From the NCBI RefSeq assembly GCF_017104715.1, contig NZ_JAAGPI010000002.1, positions 62,001 through 126,000 on the forward strand: DNA of 64,000 nt. Direction: 5' to 3'. The number at the start of each line of letters is the position of its first letter. The first letter of the stretch is position 1. The translations under genes and the position numbers were made by a program. Below, one piece after another: positions 1 to 8,000 of the stretch. The notes beneath the pieces are model-generated. The model worked only from the letters and a program-made list of their open reading frames with translations. It ran no database searches and was not told the origin of the DNA. The stretch is from Burkholderia sp. Ac-20365. Lineage in GTDB: Bacteria > Pseudomonadota > Gammaproteobacteria > Burkholderiales > Burkholderiaceae.

Positions 1-1083
1 GTACACGTAGACCGATGTGGATGGCATGCCATCGGTTTCATCAATCACGACACCAGAAAGAAATCCTCGACTTCGATACAGGCCGCGCAGCCGCTCGATT
101 AATTCCTCGTTTGAATAGCGACGCGCCCGGGCTCTCATGATGCCTTGAGCAGTGTAGAACGTCTCGCTCGGAACAATTGCCTGAAACGCACCTTCTTTTC
201 GAATCCACATATCAGGTGTGTTGGTCACACGCATCTTCTTCAGCTTGAATGACACACGGTTGTACACGTTATTGCCGATGTATTTCTCGTTGGTCAACAC
301 CTCGCGTACCGTGGCTCGTGTCCATTCCCGGTCGAGGTCAGTCCGAACGCGCATACCGTTCAGACGCGCGGCGATTTCGTGTTCGTCGAGCGACTCATCG
401 ATAAACCAGTCGTAAATCAGGTTGACCGTTCGCACCTCGCTTTCCGGCCCCGGCATGAGAATCACCCGGTCTGTCTGGAGGCTTTTATGTTCGCCGCGGT
501 GCAATTCTGCTTTCATAAGGCCATGGTCATCGACTAACACGCGCCGCAATCCATAGCCTGCCGGCCCTCCTTGCCGGAACCCCATTTCAATCAAGCGGCA
601 CTGGCCTGCGAACACCTTAGCCGACAGCTCCCGGCTGTATTCGCCAGCCATGGCCCGCTTCACGCCTTTGACGATAGTCGAGACCGGTGAGCCGTCGTTC
701 TCAAACTGCTCGGCGCAGTACGCGACCTGGATGCCGGCGCGGCGGCAGATGTACTCGTAATACGCGCTCTCGTCCGCATCCTGGAATCGCCCCCATCGAC
801 TCACGTCGTAAACAAGGATGACGCAAAAGTCAGCATTGCCATTGACGACATCAGAGATGAGATTTTGAAGCGCCTGCCGGCCGTCAATCCGTAGCCCGCT
901 CTTACCCTCATCGGCATACGTACGGACAATTTGGAATCCGCGACGGGCAGCGTAGTCTCGAATCCGGTCGCGCTGATTCTCGGTGGAATACTGCTGGTGT
1001 TCGGTTGACATGCGTACGTATTCCGCTGCGCGCCCGGCAGAAGAACTGGCGCCGACCGGCGCATCCGCGCTATTGAATGACAT
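1..1083 (-). CDS. Serine recombinase (resolvase/large serine integrase type), 3' end outside the window
   Basis: Only the first 361 codons are present; the frame is open to the left edge. It should catalyse site-specific DNA recombination through a serine nucleophile. The catalytic motif YVRMS puts the nucleophile at Ser26, followed by ADEGKSG (57-63) and YDVSRWGR (92-99), the conserved resolvase core. After about residue 180 the protein continues into the 'Recombinase' domain (GYGLRR, then an LNGMRVRT/TNEKYIGN region), so it is a large serine recombinase and not a small invertase. I start it at the ATG at 1083 because later ATGs would remove Ser26; the GGGG upstream is a weak ribosome site. 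The Cys-rich gene just upstream on the same strand suggests a mobile element. Family assignment is firm; element type and whether the gene is intact cannot be judged. Confidence 0.85.
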   Translation of the reverse strand, partial: MSFNSADAPVGASSSAGRAAEYVRMSTEHQQYSTENQRDRIRDYAARRGFQIVRTYADEGKSGLRIDGRQALQNLISDVVNGNADFCVILVYDVSRWGRFQDADESAYYEYICRRAGIQVAYCAEQFENDGSPVSTIVKGVKRAMAGEYSRELSAKVFAGQCRLIEMGFRQGGPAGYGLRRVLVDDHGLMKAELHRGEHKSLQTDRVILMPGPESEVRTVNLIYDWFIDESLDEHEIAARLNGMRVRTDLDREWTRATVREVLTNEKYIGNNVYNRVSFKLKKMRVTNTPDMWIRKEGAFQAIVPSETFYTAQGIMRARARRYSNEELIERLRGLYRSRGFLSGVVIDETDGMPSTSVYVY

Positions 1084-1238
1084 GCTCCACCCCGTAACTC
1101 AGACACGGACAGGCCGCACGCATAGGACGCAAGTAGACGCCCGATGCGGACCATCGAATGGTCGCGGTCGAAAGCGAACGGCGACAAGGCAAAGGTAGCA
1201 GGCTCGAAACCGATGCGTATCAAGTCATCTATTTGCAA

Positions 1239-1682
1239 TCACGTCGGCGGCGCAGTCGGCGCAGACAGCACGGCGATGTGAACGGTCCACGCGTCCATTT
1301 TTGCAACGCCGGCGTCAGCCGCGCGAGACAGCAGGTAGAAGCCAGAGTCCAGCGGCCGGGAAAGCTTGATGACATCCATATTTGCAATTGCGCTGGAGCC
1401 CCGCCGCGCATTGCGCGACCGCTGCATACTGCGGTTGCGCTCGCAATACGCTGGATGCGCACCCCGATACTCACGCCAGTAGCGCGAGTGGCCCGCGCGC
1501 CATTTCGCCTGAGCGCGAGCCTGGTTGTCGCGATAGTCACTGTCGTTACGGAGCCGGTTGCTCTGCCAGTCGCGTCGCCGGGCGCGCTGACAGGCCTCCG
1601 AGGAGCAATATCGTTGACGGGGGACATGCGGCAGCGGTGCAAACGCGTTGCCACAGGCAAGGCAAAAGCGGGTCGATTTCAT
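1239..1682 (-). CDS. Small Cys-rich, basic protein associated with serine recombinases; function unknown
   Basis: 147 residues. The N terminus has CLAC (7-10) and a YCSSEAC segment (Cys26, Cys31), a likely zinc site, followed by an Arg-rich stretch and aromatic repeats of the type DYRDNQ, RYWREYR and AYCERNR. The C-terminal part (LDSGFYLLSR, AKMDAWTVHIAVLS) looks like a separate small domain. From memory, proteins like this occur beside serine recombinases and DUF2924 proteins in Burkholderia and other Proteobacteria; no function is established. I chose the ATG at 1682 over an upstream in-frame ATG at 1766 because a GGAGG lies 6 bases before it. It precedes the recombinase by 155 bp on the same strand, so they may be co-transcribed. 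The zinc-binding and DNA-binding ideas are inference. Confidence 0.6.
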   Translation of the reverse strand: MKSTRFCLACGNAFAPLPHVPRQRYCSSEACQRARRRDWQSNRLRNDSDYRDNQARAQAKWRAGHSRYWREYRGAHPAYCERNRSMQRSRNARRGSSAIANMDVIKLSRPLDSGFYLLSRAADAGVAKMDAWTVHIAVLSAPTAPPT

Positions 1683-1750
1683 GTGCCCCTCCAGGTCAGG
1701 TTGCAACGGGCGCACGCAGAGGTTCCGACCTGTCACGGCGGACTCTGGTG

Positions 1751-1850
1751 TGTTAGAGACATACATTTTTCGGACGAACTTGCCGGCGAATCACACACTT
1801 TTCGGACAGGTCACAGCCGTCGGTGCTTGGAATCGCACATGTTTCGGTCG
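1751..1850. repeat. Three spaced TTTCGGAC-type repeats, probable IS21-like end remnant
   Basis: Three similar units lie in direct orientation: ACATTTTTCGGAC ending at 1775, ACACTTTTCGGAC ending at 1807 and ACATGTTTCGGTC ending at 1849, with 32 and 42 bp between their ends. The first follows TGTTAGAGAC at 1751. Multiple related repeats just inside a terminus that begins with TG are typical of IS21-family insertion sequences. No istA/istB reading frame is present next to them, so if this is an IS end the body has been deleted. The repeats are visible; the family assignment is inference. Confidence 0.4.
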
Positions 1851-1944
1851 GCCCGAAGTCATTGGTCAGGAGGAATCCGCGCACATACGGAAGCGCCGGG
1901 TAGATGTGACCCAATTCGCGCCGAAGTCAGAACGCGAATCGCGC

Positions 1945-2155
1945 AACCGCGGCTACGCTAGTAACACCGGCGGGCAAATAGCGGCGGCGGCGCGAACGCG
2001 TTGCCGCGAGCAAGGCAGAGGCGGGTCGATTTCAAGGGGCTCTCTAGGTCGCAGTGCAACGGGCGCATGCGGCCGTCTCGACCCGCCGGCGAAATCACTG
2101 GCGTGGGAACGGATGGAGAAGGGGCATCCGTGCGCATCCAGCGGATTCCCATCAC
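1945..2155 (-). pseudogene. Decayed second copy of the 5' end of the Cys-rich gene
   Basis: The minus-strand translation in this stretch reads LKSTRLCLARGNAFAP and then ARRCY followed by a stop, which aligns with MKSTRFCLACGNAFAP and RQRYC of the intact gene to the left. At DNA level roughly 1945-2105 matches roughly 1600-1753 in the same orientation, about three quarters identical by eye. The start codon is lost (ATG to TTG-like), the second Cys of the first pair is Arg, and a stop truncates it after about 22 aligned residues. Homology extends upstream of the start, so a promoter region was probably included. This is a fragment and should not be translated. Confidence 0.6.
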
Positions 2156-2425
2156 TGGCGAAAATCGCTAGAATTTTCTTACTTCAAGCGCAGTTTTTCG
2201 AAAAACGCGCGCGTGCGCGACCGCCGTCTGCCGACGGGAGAGCTCGTTTCTGGGACTTCGAGCACAACGCATTTGACGTGGCCCGGGTTTGAATTTCTCG
2301 GCTTATGCGTCCGCTTTTCTCACGTTATGCGTTCGCACTGGCTGGAGCGCCTTCTCTGGCAAGGGCCAGTTTCTCGGGATATGCGACCGTCTACACGTCT
2401 CGCACGGAAGCAGCCAGGCATTAAC
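2156..2425. repeat. Gene-free accessory segment with three 21-bp direct repeats
   Basis: No credible gene lies here. Three imperfect repeats with the pattern TTTCTC-N4-TATGCG-N2-CG are at 2294-2314, 2316-2336 and 2370-2390, in one orientation; the first two are almost in tandem (1-bp gap) and the third is 33 bp further on. Each has an invariant TTTCTC, then TATGCG 10 bases from its start, then a CG near its end. Such short iterated boxes at the edge of accessory DNA resemble recombinase or transposase recognition repeats. I cannot name the element. The right boundary of the accessory region is probably between 2390 and the terminator at 2426. Confidence 0.5.
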
Positions 2426-2459
2426 AAAAACTCCAACCGTCACCGGTTGGAGTTTTTTT
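2426..2459. terminator. Strong bidirectional rho-independent terminator
   Basis: A perfect 9-bp stem CTCCAACCG/CGGTTGGAG with a TCAC loop is flanked by five A on the left and seven T on the right, so it can stop transcription on both strands. On the minus strand it ends the KTSC gene; on the plus strand it would block read-through out of the accessory segment. Confidence 0.85.
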
Positions 2460-2475
2460 ATTTGCCGAGCGGATC

Positions 2476-2703
2476 TCAAGACCACTTACGCGCATACCGG
2501 TCTTTCACGACTCGCGAGATATAAGTCGCGAGACCTTGTCCGGCCAAAGCCAGCCGCTTCATTTCCTCAACCTCACGTTGTCCCGTCGAGGAATAGTCAT
2601 AGCGATACACATCACCGTCGCGAAACTTCACGGTGATCGCATCATTGGAAATGTCGTACGCAACGACACCCGACTGCCCGCTCAAATCCCGATACCGCTT
2701 CAT
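2476..2703 (-). CDS. KTSC-domain small protein
   Basis: 75 residues matching the KTSC domain type (named for a conserved Lys-Thr-Ser-Cys signature in part of the family): SGVVAYDI, then a short beta-rich stretch AITVKFRDGDVYRYDYSS, then LATYISRVVKDRYARKW. The family is found in many bacteria, sometimes fused to RNA- or DNA-related domains; its activity is not known. The gene starts 2 bases after the stop of the AraC/GyrI gene and is followed by a strong terminator, so the two form a two-gene operon. The protein has no signal peptide or membrane segment and should be cytosolic. Confidence 0.8.
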   Translation of the reverse strand: MKRYRDLSGQSGVVAYDISNDAITVKFRDGDVYRYDYSSTGQREVEEMKRLALAGQGLATYISRVVKDRYARKWS

Positions 2704-2705
2704 TC

Positions 2706-3572
2706 CTAAACTACGGGCAAGCAGATATCGGTCAGCAAGTTCGCCGGGGCGGTCTCCTTAGGATTATTCAGATATTCCTCAAACACAGGCTCGTCCGCAG
2801 CCTCATGCTCCGAGTTGACGAGCCACTCGCCGTAGAGCCACTGATACGCCGCCGCCATATCCGCATACGGACCTTTGTGCCGCAACACGGCGTACCGTCC
2901 ACCCTTAACCGAAGTCAAACCAACCAGCGGATCGCCCGAAACATCGATCTTACGCGGCAGCCAGACACCCGCCTTCGACTTCAACTCGCCTTCGGGCACG
3001 GCAGTAGGATCGTCGTAGTAAATCCCGATCATCCGCATCTCGTTCGACAGCAACCCCCGCGATGCGAGCCATCCCATCAGCGCATCGAACGCCTTGCCGA
3101 TCTGCATATACGGCCCGACGTGATCGACCGTCAGCAAGTCGAAGCCTTCGATATCCCGAATCACCACATCTCTCATTGTCATTTGGCGACCTCCTGAATC
3201 TGTGGGTGACGGCCGGAACCGCCGATGCGTCCCGGCCTTCCGATATTGCGCGGGCGGCATGCCGAAGACGGCGCTGAACGTCCGCGAAAACGACTGCAAG
3301 CTGCTGTATCCCGACCGCTCGGCGATCTCGACAATCGGCATCGATCCGTTCGCAAGAAAACCTGCCGCACGATGCAGACGCAAGCGGCGCACGGTCGTCG
3401 CAACGGTTTCGCCGTACATCGCCTGATAAATGCGATGCCAGTGATACGGCGACAGACACGCAATCCCGGCAAGCCGTTCGATATCGAGCGGTTCGTCGAG
3501 GTGGTCGTAGATATGGTCGAGCACGCGGGCGAGCCGGGCGGCGTAACGCGCGCGATGGCCAATATCGTTCAT
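2706..3572 (-). CDS. AraC-family regulator with GyrI-like effector domain
   Basis: 288 residues from the ATG at 3572. Residues about 1-110 form an AraC-type double helix-turn-helix (LDIERLAGIACLSPYHWHRIYQ, with the second helix around IVEIAERSGYSSLQSFSRTF and the family-typical FGMPPAQYR end). Residues about 130-288 form a GyrI-like small-molecule domain (YMQIGKAFDALMGWL, GRYAVLRHKGPY, EYLNNP). Such fusions sense hydrophobic or toxic compounds and often control efflux or adaptation genes; the ligand here is unknown. The reading frame is open upstream to an ATG at 3665, but the MNDIGHRARY start fits the usual family N terminus better; neither has a strong ribosome site. It is divergent from the ethanolamine permease and co-directional with the KTSC gene. 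Confidence 0.85.
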   Translation of the reverse strand: MNDIGHRARYAARLARVLDHIYDHLDEPLDIERLAGIACLSPYHWHRIYQAMYGETVATTVRRLRLHRAAGFLANGSMPIVEIAERSGYSSLQSFSRTFSAVFGMPPAQYRKAGTHRRFRPSPTDSGGRQMTMRDVVIRDIEGFDLLTVDHVGPYMQIGKAFDALMGWLASRGLLSNEMRMIGIYYDDPTAVPEGELKSKAGVWLPRKIDVSGDPLVGLTSVKGGRYAVLRHKGPYADMAAAYQWLYGEWLVNSEHEAADEPVFEEYLNNPKETAPANLLTDICLPVV

Positions 3573-3819
3573 GTCTGTGCCGAAGAGTCGGGAATGGATC
3601 GATAAAAACACGATAGCACGCGGCGATTTACCAAATCCTGCGGAATCGTCGCGCATATTCAGCATCGACTTAATCCAGATATCCCGGCCGAATCTTTGCC
3701 GATTTTCGATAACACATCGATTAATGGCTTCCTACCATCGCCAGATGCCGCCGGTAAAACACTCGCCGCGAACGCTTTCGTCGCGGGCAACCACCGGCAA
3801 CTTCAAAAGGGAGCTTCCG

Positions 3820-5223
3820 ATGAAAGCAGAGTCGACAACCCAGCATAAAGGCGCTGTCACGCATCACGAGCTGAAGCAGACGCTCGGCACATGGCAGCTT
3901 TGGGGCATTGCCGTCGGCCTCGTCATTTCCGGCGAATACTTCGGCTGGAGCTACGGCTGGGCGAGCGCCGGCACGCTCGGTTTCGTGATCACCGCGCTCT
4001 TCATCGCCGCGATGTACACGACGTTCATCTTCAGCTTCACCGAACTCACCACATCGATTCCGCATGCGGGCGGCCCGTTCGCCTATGCGCGCCACGCGTT
4101 CGGCCCGACGGGCGGCTATATCGCGGGCGCGGCGACGCTCGTCGAGTTCGTGTTCGCGCCACCCGCGATTGCCCTCGCGATCGGCGCGTATCTGCATGTG
4201 CAGTTTCCCGGCCTCGAACCGAAGCACGCGGCGATGGGCGCGTATCTCGTGTTCATGGCGCTGAATATCGTCGGCGTGCAGATCGCGGCGGCGTTCGAGC
4301 TGTGCGTGACGCTGCTCGCCATCTTCGAACTGCTGGTGTTCATGGGCGTCGTCTCGCCGGGCTTCCAGTGGGCGAACTTCACGAAGGGCGGCTGGTCGGG
4401 CTCCGATACGTTCAGCATGGGCTCGTTTCACGGCATGTTCGCGGCGATTCCGTTCGCGATCTGGTTCTTCCTCGCGATCGAAGGCGTTGCAATGGCCGCC
4501 GAGGAAGCGAAGAACCCGAAGCGCTCCATCCCGATCGCGTATATCACGGGCATTCTCACGCTCGTCATACTCGCTATCGGCGTCATGCTGTTTGCGGGCG
4601 CGGCAGGCGACTGGACCAAACTCTCGAACATCAACGACCCTCTGCCGCAAGCGATGAAATACATCGTCGGCGAAAACAGCGGCTGGATGCATATGCTGGT
4701 GTGGCTCGGCCTGTTCGGTCTCGTCGCTTCGTTCCACGGCATCATCCTTGGCTATTCGCGGCAAATCTTCGCGCTGGCGCGCGCGGGCTATCTGCCCGAG
4801 TGGCTGTCGAAGGTCCATCCGCGCTTCAAGACGCCGCATCGCGCGATTCTCGCGGGCGGCGTGGTCGGTATCGCTGCAATTTACAGCGACGAGCTGATCC
4901 AGTTCGGCGGCCAGACGCTGACGGCGAACATCGTGACGATGTCGGTATTTGGCGCTATCGTGATGTACATCATCAGCATGCTCGCGCTCTTCAAGCTGCG
5001 CCGCAGCGAGCCGAACATGGAGCGTCCGTTCCGCGCGCCGATGTTTCCGTATTTCCCGGCGTTTGCGCTGGTCGCTGCGGTGATTTCGCTCGCGACGATG
5101 ATCTACTTCAATCTGCTCGTCGCGCTGGTGTTCGCCGCGTTCGTCGCGATCGGTTACGGTTACTTTCTGACGACGCGTCATCAGCGCGAAGTGGCGCCTG
5201 CCGACGTGCTGCTCGAAGAATGA
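3820..5223 (+). CDS. eat: Ethanolamine permease (APC superfamily)
   Basis: 467 residues, a 12-helix amino acid/amine permease. The sequence WGIAVGLVISGEYFGWSYGW near residues 30-50 is characteristic of the ethanolamine permease group within the APC superfamily, and further hydrophobic segments are spread evenly to the C terminus. It should bring ethanolamine into the cell by proton- or solute-coupled transport. I start at the ATG at 3820, 7 bases after AAAAGGGAG, and not at the long upstream extension of the frame. It is the first gene of an operon with eutB (69 bp downstream) and eutC, which gives the substrate assignment strong support. Confidence 0.9.
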   Translation: MKAESTTQHKGAVTHHELKQTLGTWQLWGIAVGLVISGEYFGWSYGWASAGTLGFVITALFIAAMYTTFIFSFTELTTSIPHAGGPFAYARHAFGPTGGYIAGAATLVEFVFAPPAIALAIGAYLHVQFPGLEPKHAAMGAYLVFMALNIVGVQIAAAFELCVTLLAIFELLVFMGVVSPGFQWANFTKGGWSGSDTFSMGSFHGMFAAIPFAIWFFLAIEGVAMAAEEAKNPKRSIPIAYITGILTLVILAIGVMLFAGAAGDWTKLSNINDPLPQAMKYIVGENSGWMHMLVWLGLFGLVASFHGIILGYSRQIFALARAGYLPEWLSKVHPRFKTPHRAILAGGVVGIAAIYSDELIQFGGQTLTANIVTMSVFGAIVMYIISMLALFKLRRSEPNMERPFRAPMFPYFPAFALVAAVISLATMIYFNLLVALVFAAFVAIGYGYFLTTRHQREVAPADVLLEE

Positions 5224-5292
5224 TCACGCTGTAGCAGCACCGACGCACTTGCAACAGGCCGCGCAAGCAGTCGCGGCGATGGAGTACATGAG

Positions 5293-6687
5293 ATGAGCTA
5301 CACGGAGACAATCGGCAGCCGCACGTATCGTTTTGCCGATCTGAAGACGTTGATGGCGAAGGCGAGCCCGCTGCGTTCCGGCGATCAGCTCGCCGGCATC
5401 GCGGCGGCGAGCGAGGAAGAGCGCGTCGCCGCGAAGATGGCGCTCGCGGACGTGCCGCTGCGCACGTTCCTCAACGAAGCGCTGATTCCATATGAGAGCG
5501 ATGAAGTCACGCGGCTCGTCATCGATACGCACTCGGCCGAAGCGTTCGCCGAGATTGCGCATCTGACGGTCGGCGAGTTTCGCAACTGGCTGCTTTCCAG
5601 TTCAACCGATACGGCGGCGCTCACGCGTGTCACGAAAGGCCTCACGCCCGAAATGGTCGCGGCCGTCTCGAAGCTGATGCGCAATCAGGATCTGATTCTC
5701 GCCGCGCGCAAGCGGCCCGTCGTCACGCGCTTTCGCAACACGGTCGGCTTGCCGGGGCATATGTCGGTGCGTCTGCAGCCGAATCATCCGACGGATGACG
5801 TGAAGGGCATCGCTGCATCGATGATCGACGGTCTGATGTACGGTTGCGGCGACGCGATGATCGGCATCAATCCCGCCTCCGACAGTCTCGCGGCAATCAC
5901 GAAGCTGCTGTTGATGATCGACGACTTTCGCACGCGCTACCAGGTGCCGACGCAATCGTGCGTGCTCACGCATGTGACCAGCACGATCAAGGCAATCGAA
6001 AAGGGCGCGCCCGTCGATCTCGTGTTCCAGTCGGTTGCGGGAACCGAGCAGGCGAACGCCGGCTTTGGCATCTCTCTCGCGCTGTTGCAGGAAGCGTATG
6101 AAGCAGGGTTGTCGCTCAAGCGCGGCACAGTGGGCGACAACCTGATGTACTTCGAGACGGGGCAGGGCAGCGCGCTGTCGGCAAACGCACATCATGGCGT
6201 CGATCAGCAGACTTGCGAAGTGCGTGCGTATGCTGTCGCGCGGCAGTTCAATCCGTTTCTGGTGAATACCGTGGTCGGTTTTATCGGCCCCGAGTATCTG
6301 TACGACGGCAAGCAGATCACGCGCGCAGGTCTCGAAGATCACTTCTGCGGCAAGCTGCTCGGCGTGCCGATGGGCTGCGATATCTGCTACACGAATCACG
6401 CGGAAGCCGATCAGGACGACATGGACAATCTGCTGACGCTGCTCGGCGCGGCAGGCATCAACTTCATCATGGGCATTCCTGGCGCTGACGACGTGATGCT
6501 GAATTATCAGAGCACGTCGTTTCATGATGCGCTGTATGTGCGTGAGGTGCTCGGCTTGCGTCGTGCGCCTGAGTTCGAAGAATGGCTGGAGTCGATGCAG
6601 ATCACCGATCCACGCGGCGCGCTGCTCAACGCGCCGACGCGTCAGCCTTTGCTGGAAGGCGCGAACGAATGGATGGGCATCGCATGA
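5293..6687 (+). CDS. eutB: Ethanolamine ammonia-lyase, large subunit
   Basis: 464 residues, close to the about 453 of the enterobacterial enzyme. With EutC and adenosylcobalamin it converts ethanolamine to acetaldehyde and ammonia by a radical mechanism. Collinear conserved blocks include RNTVGLPGHMSVRLQPNHP, MYGCGDAMIGINPASDS, QSVAGTEQANAGFG and MGCDICYTNHAEADQDD. A GGAG lies 8 bases before the ATG. The gene sits between the permease and eutC, overlapping eutC by 4 bases, so the two subunits are probably made by coupled translation. No carboxysome-like shell genes or the EutA reactivase are nearby, so the enzyme presumably works free in the cytosol and its reactivation is unexplained in this window. 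Confidence 0.96.
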   Translation: MSYTETIGSRTYRFADLKTLMAKASPLRSGDQLAGIAAASEEERVAAKMALADVPLRTFLNEALIPYESDEVTRLVIDTHSAEAFAEIAHLTVGEFRNWLLSSSTDTAALTRVTKGLTPEMVAAVSKLMRNQDLILAARKRPVVTRFRNTVGLPGHMSVRLQPNHPTDDVKGIAASMIDGLMYGCGDAMIGINPASDSLAAITKLLLMIDDFRTRYQVPTQSCVLTHVTSTIKAIEKGAPVDLVFQSVAGTEQANAGFGISLALLQEAYEAGLSLKRGTVGDNLMYFETGQGSALSANAHHGVDQQTCEVRAYAVARQFNPFLVNTVVGFIGPEYLYDGKQITRAGLEDHFCGKLLGVPMGCDICYTNHAEADQDDMDNLLTLLGAAGINFIMGIPGADDVMLNYQSTSFHDALYVREVLGLRRAPEFEEWLESMQITDPRGALLNAPTRQPLLEGANEWMGIA

Positions 6688-7475
6688 GCGACTCCATCGA
6701 AAAAAATGCGTGGCAGGCGTTGCGTGCGTTCACGAATGCGCGCATTGCGTTGGGCCGCGCGGGCAACAGTCTGCCGACTGCGCCGTTGCTTGCGTTCAAT
6801 CTGTCGCATGCGCAGGCCCGCGACGCCGTGCATCATCCTTTAGACGCCGATGTCCTGCATGAGCAGTTGCGTGCGAACGGCTTTGCCTCTTTGGACGCGC
6901 ATAGCGCCGCGCCGGATCGAGCCCACTATTTGCGGCGACCGGATATGGGGCGGCGCTTATCCGACGAGAGCCGAGAAGCGCTGGGCAATCACGTAACCCA
7001 TGAATCGCCCGACGTAGTGTTCGTCATCGCTGACGGACTCTCCGCATTCGCTGCATCGAAGCAGTCGATTCCCTTCCTGCAAGCGATCACAAAGCGTCTC
7101 GACGACTGGAAGATCGGACCCGTCGTGGTCGCACGTCAGTCGCGTGTCGCGTTGGGCGATGAGATCGGCGAGTTGTTGAAGGCGAAGCTCGTGGTGATGT
7201 TGATCGGCGAAAGACCGGGTTTGAGTTCGCCGGATAGTCTCGGCATCTATCTGACGTACGCGCCGAAAGTAGGATGCAACGACGCGCAGCGCAACTGCAT
7301 TTCAAACGTGCGTCCCGAAGGACTCGATTACGAAGCCGCTGCGCACAAGCTGCATTATCTGTTGACGCATGCGCGTCGACTTGGATTGACGGGCGTCGGC
7401 CTGAAAGATGATAGCGATGCGCTGCTTCAAGCTGAAGAAGCGTCGAAAGTGATACCGGACGCTTCCAGCACATAA
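6684..7475 (+). CDS. eutC: Ethanolamine ammonia-lyase, small subunit
   Basis: 263 residues, shorter than the about 295 of the enterobacterial protein, mainly at the N terminus. It completes the adenosylcobalamin-dependent lyase with EutB. Family features include ALGRAGNSLPT near the start, DVVFVIADGLSA in the middle and GERPGLSSPDSLGIYLTYAP, ending with CNDAQRNCISNVRPEGL. The ATG at 6684 overlaps the eutB stop (ATGA), which decides the start over an earlier in-frame ATG inside eutB. A hairpin terminator follows immediately. Confidence 0.95.
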   Translation: MSDSIEKNAWQALRAFTNARIALGRAGNSLPTAPLLAFNLSHAQARDAVHHPLDADVLHEQLRANGFASLDAHSAAPDRAHYLRRPDMGRRLSDESREALGNHVTHESPDVVFVIADGLSAFAASKQSIPFLQAITKRLDDWKIGPVVVARQSRVALGDEIGELLKAKLVVMLIGERPGLSSPDSLGIYLTYAPKVGCNDAQRNCISNVRPEGLDYEAAAHKLHYLLTHARRLGLTGVGLKDDSDALLQAEEASKVIPDASST

Positions 7476-7476
7476 C

Positions 7477-7512
7477 AAAAGTGCCCAGACACATACAGCG
7501 TCTGGGCATTTC
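7477..7512. terminator. Bidirectional terminator between eutC and the DUF779 gene
   Basis: A 9-bp perfect stem TGCCCAGAC/GTCTGGGCA with a 9-nt loop (7491-7499), preceded by AAAA and followed by TTTCTC, lies between two convergent genes. The T-run is short on both strands, so efficiency is uncertain. Confidence 0.7.
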
Positions 7513-7526
7513 TCGAAACATCGATA

Positions 7527-7922
7527 TCAAACTGCGTCTGCCTTGCTCACCGGATGCTTTTCGAGCCACGCATTTTCTTCATCGCTGTAAAGACGTGAGC
7601 GCGTCAGGAACCGCAAACCTGTGGGACGCTCAAGTGAAAACATGCCGCCGTTGCCTGGCACGGCATCGATGATCAACTGCGTGTGCTGCCAGTACTCGAA
7701 CTGCGATTCGCTCATATAGAACGGCACGCCAGCAATCTCTCCAAGCCGCACATCCGATCCGCCGACCATGAATTCGTTCGACGGAAAACACATCGGCGCG
7801 CTGCCGTCGCAACATCCGCCCGACTGGTGAAAAATAACCGGCCCGTGTTCGGCGCTCAACTGCTGGATCAGTTTGACCGCCGCATCCGTCGCCACGACGC
7901 GCGCAACGCCTTCTTCGTTCAT
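7527..7922 (-). CDS. DUF779 protein linked to aldehyde dehydrogenase
   Basis: 131 residues from the ATG at 7922, which has AGAGGAA 7 bases upstream; an upstream in-frame extension to 7973 lacks such a site. The family hallmark is a HQSGGCCDGSAPMC segment with three Cys, suggesting a metal or redox site, followed by YMSESQFEYWQHTQLIID. DUF779 genes are commonly found next to ExaC-type aldehyde dehydrogenases, but their job is not established. Here the gene lies 78 bp downstream of exaC on the same strand and should be co-transcribed. A role as an accessory or maturation factor for acetaldehyde oxidation is inference. Confidence 0.85.
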   Translation of the reverse strand: MNEEGVARVVATDAAVKLIQQLSAEHGPVIFHQSGGCCDGSAPMCFPSNEFMVGGSDVRLGEIAGVPFYMSESQFEYWQHTQLIIDAVPGNGGMFSLERPTGLRFLTRSRLYSDEENAWLEKHPVSKADAV

Positions 7923-8000
7923 CGCGCTTCCTCTCTCGTCTGGACCTGTGGAAAAAAGGGCGAACCGCGCCACGCGATCCGCCCAACAGGAGCACTACGC

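Noticed and set aside
1229..1660. Overlapping frames on both strands inside the Cys-rich gene
   Set aside because: Only the frame with CLAC/YCSSEAC has a ribosome site and protein-like composition.
3573..3819. Sigma-54 promoter before eat (GG-N10-GC at about 3754-3767)
   Set aside because: Only the doublets fit; the rest of the -24 and -12 boxes do not.
3721..5181. 486-codon open frame on the minus strand opposite eat
   Set aside because: Arg/His/Asp/Glu-rich noise typical of the antisense of a GC-rich gene; no family features.
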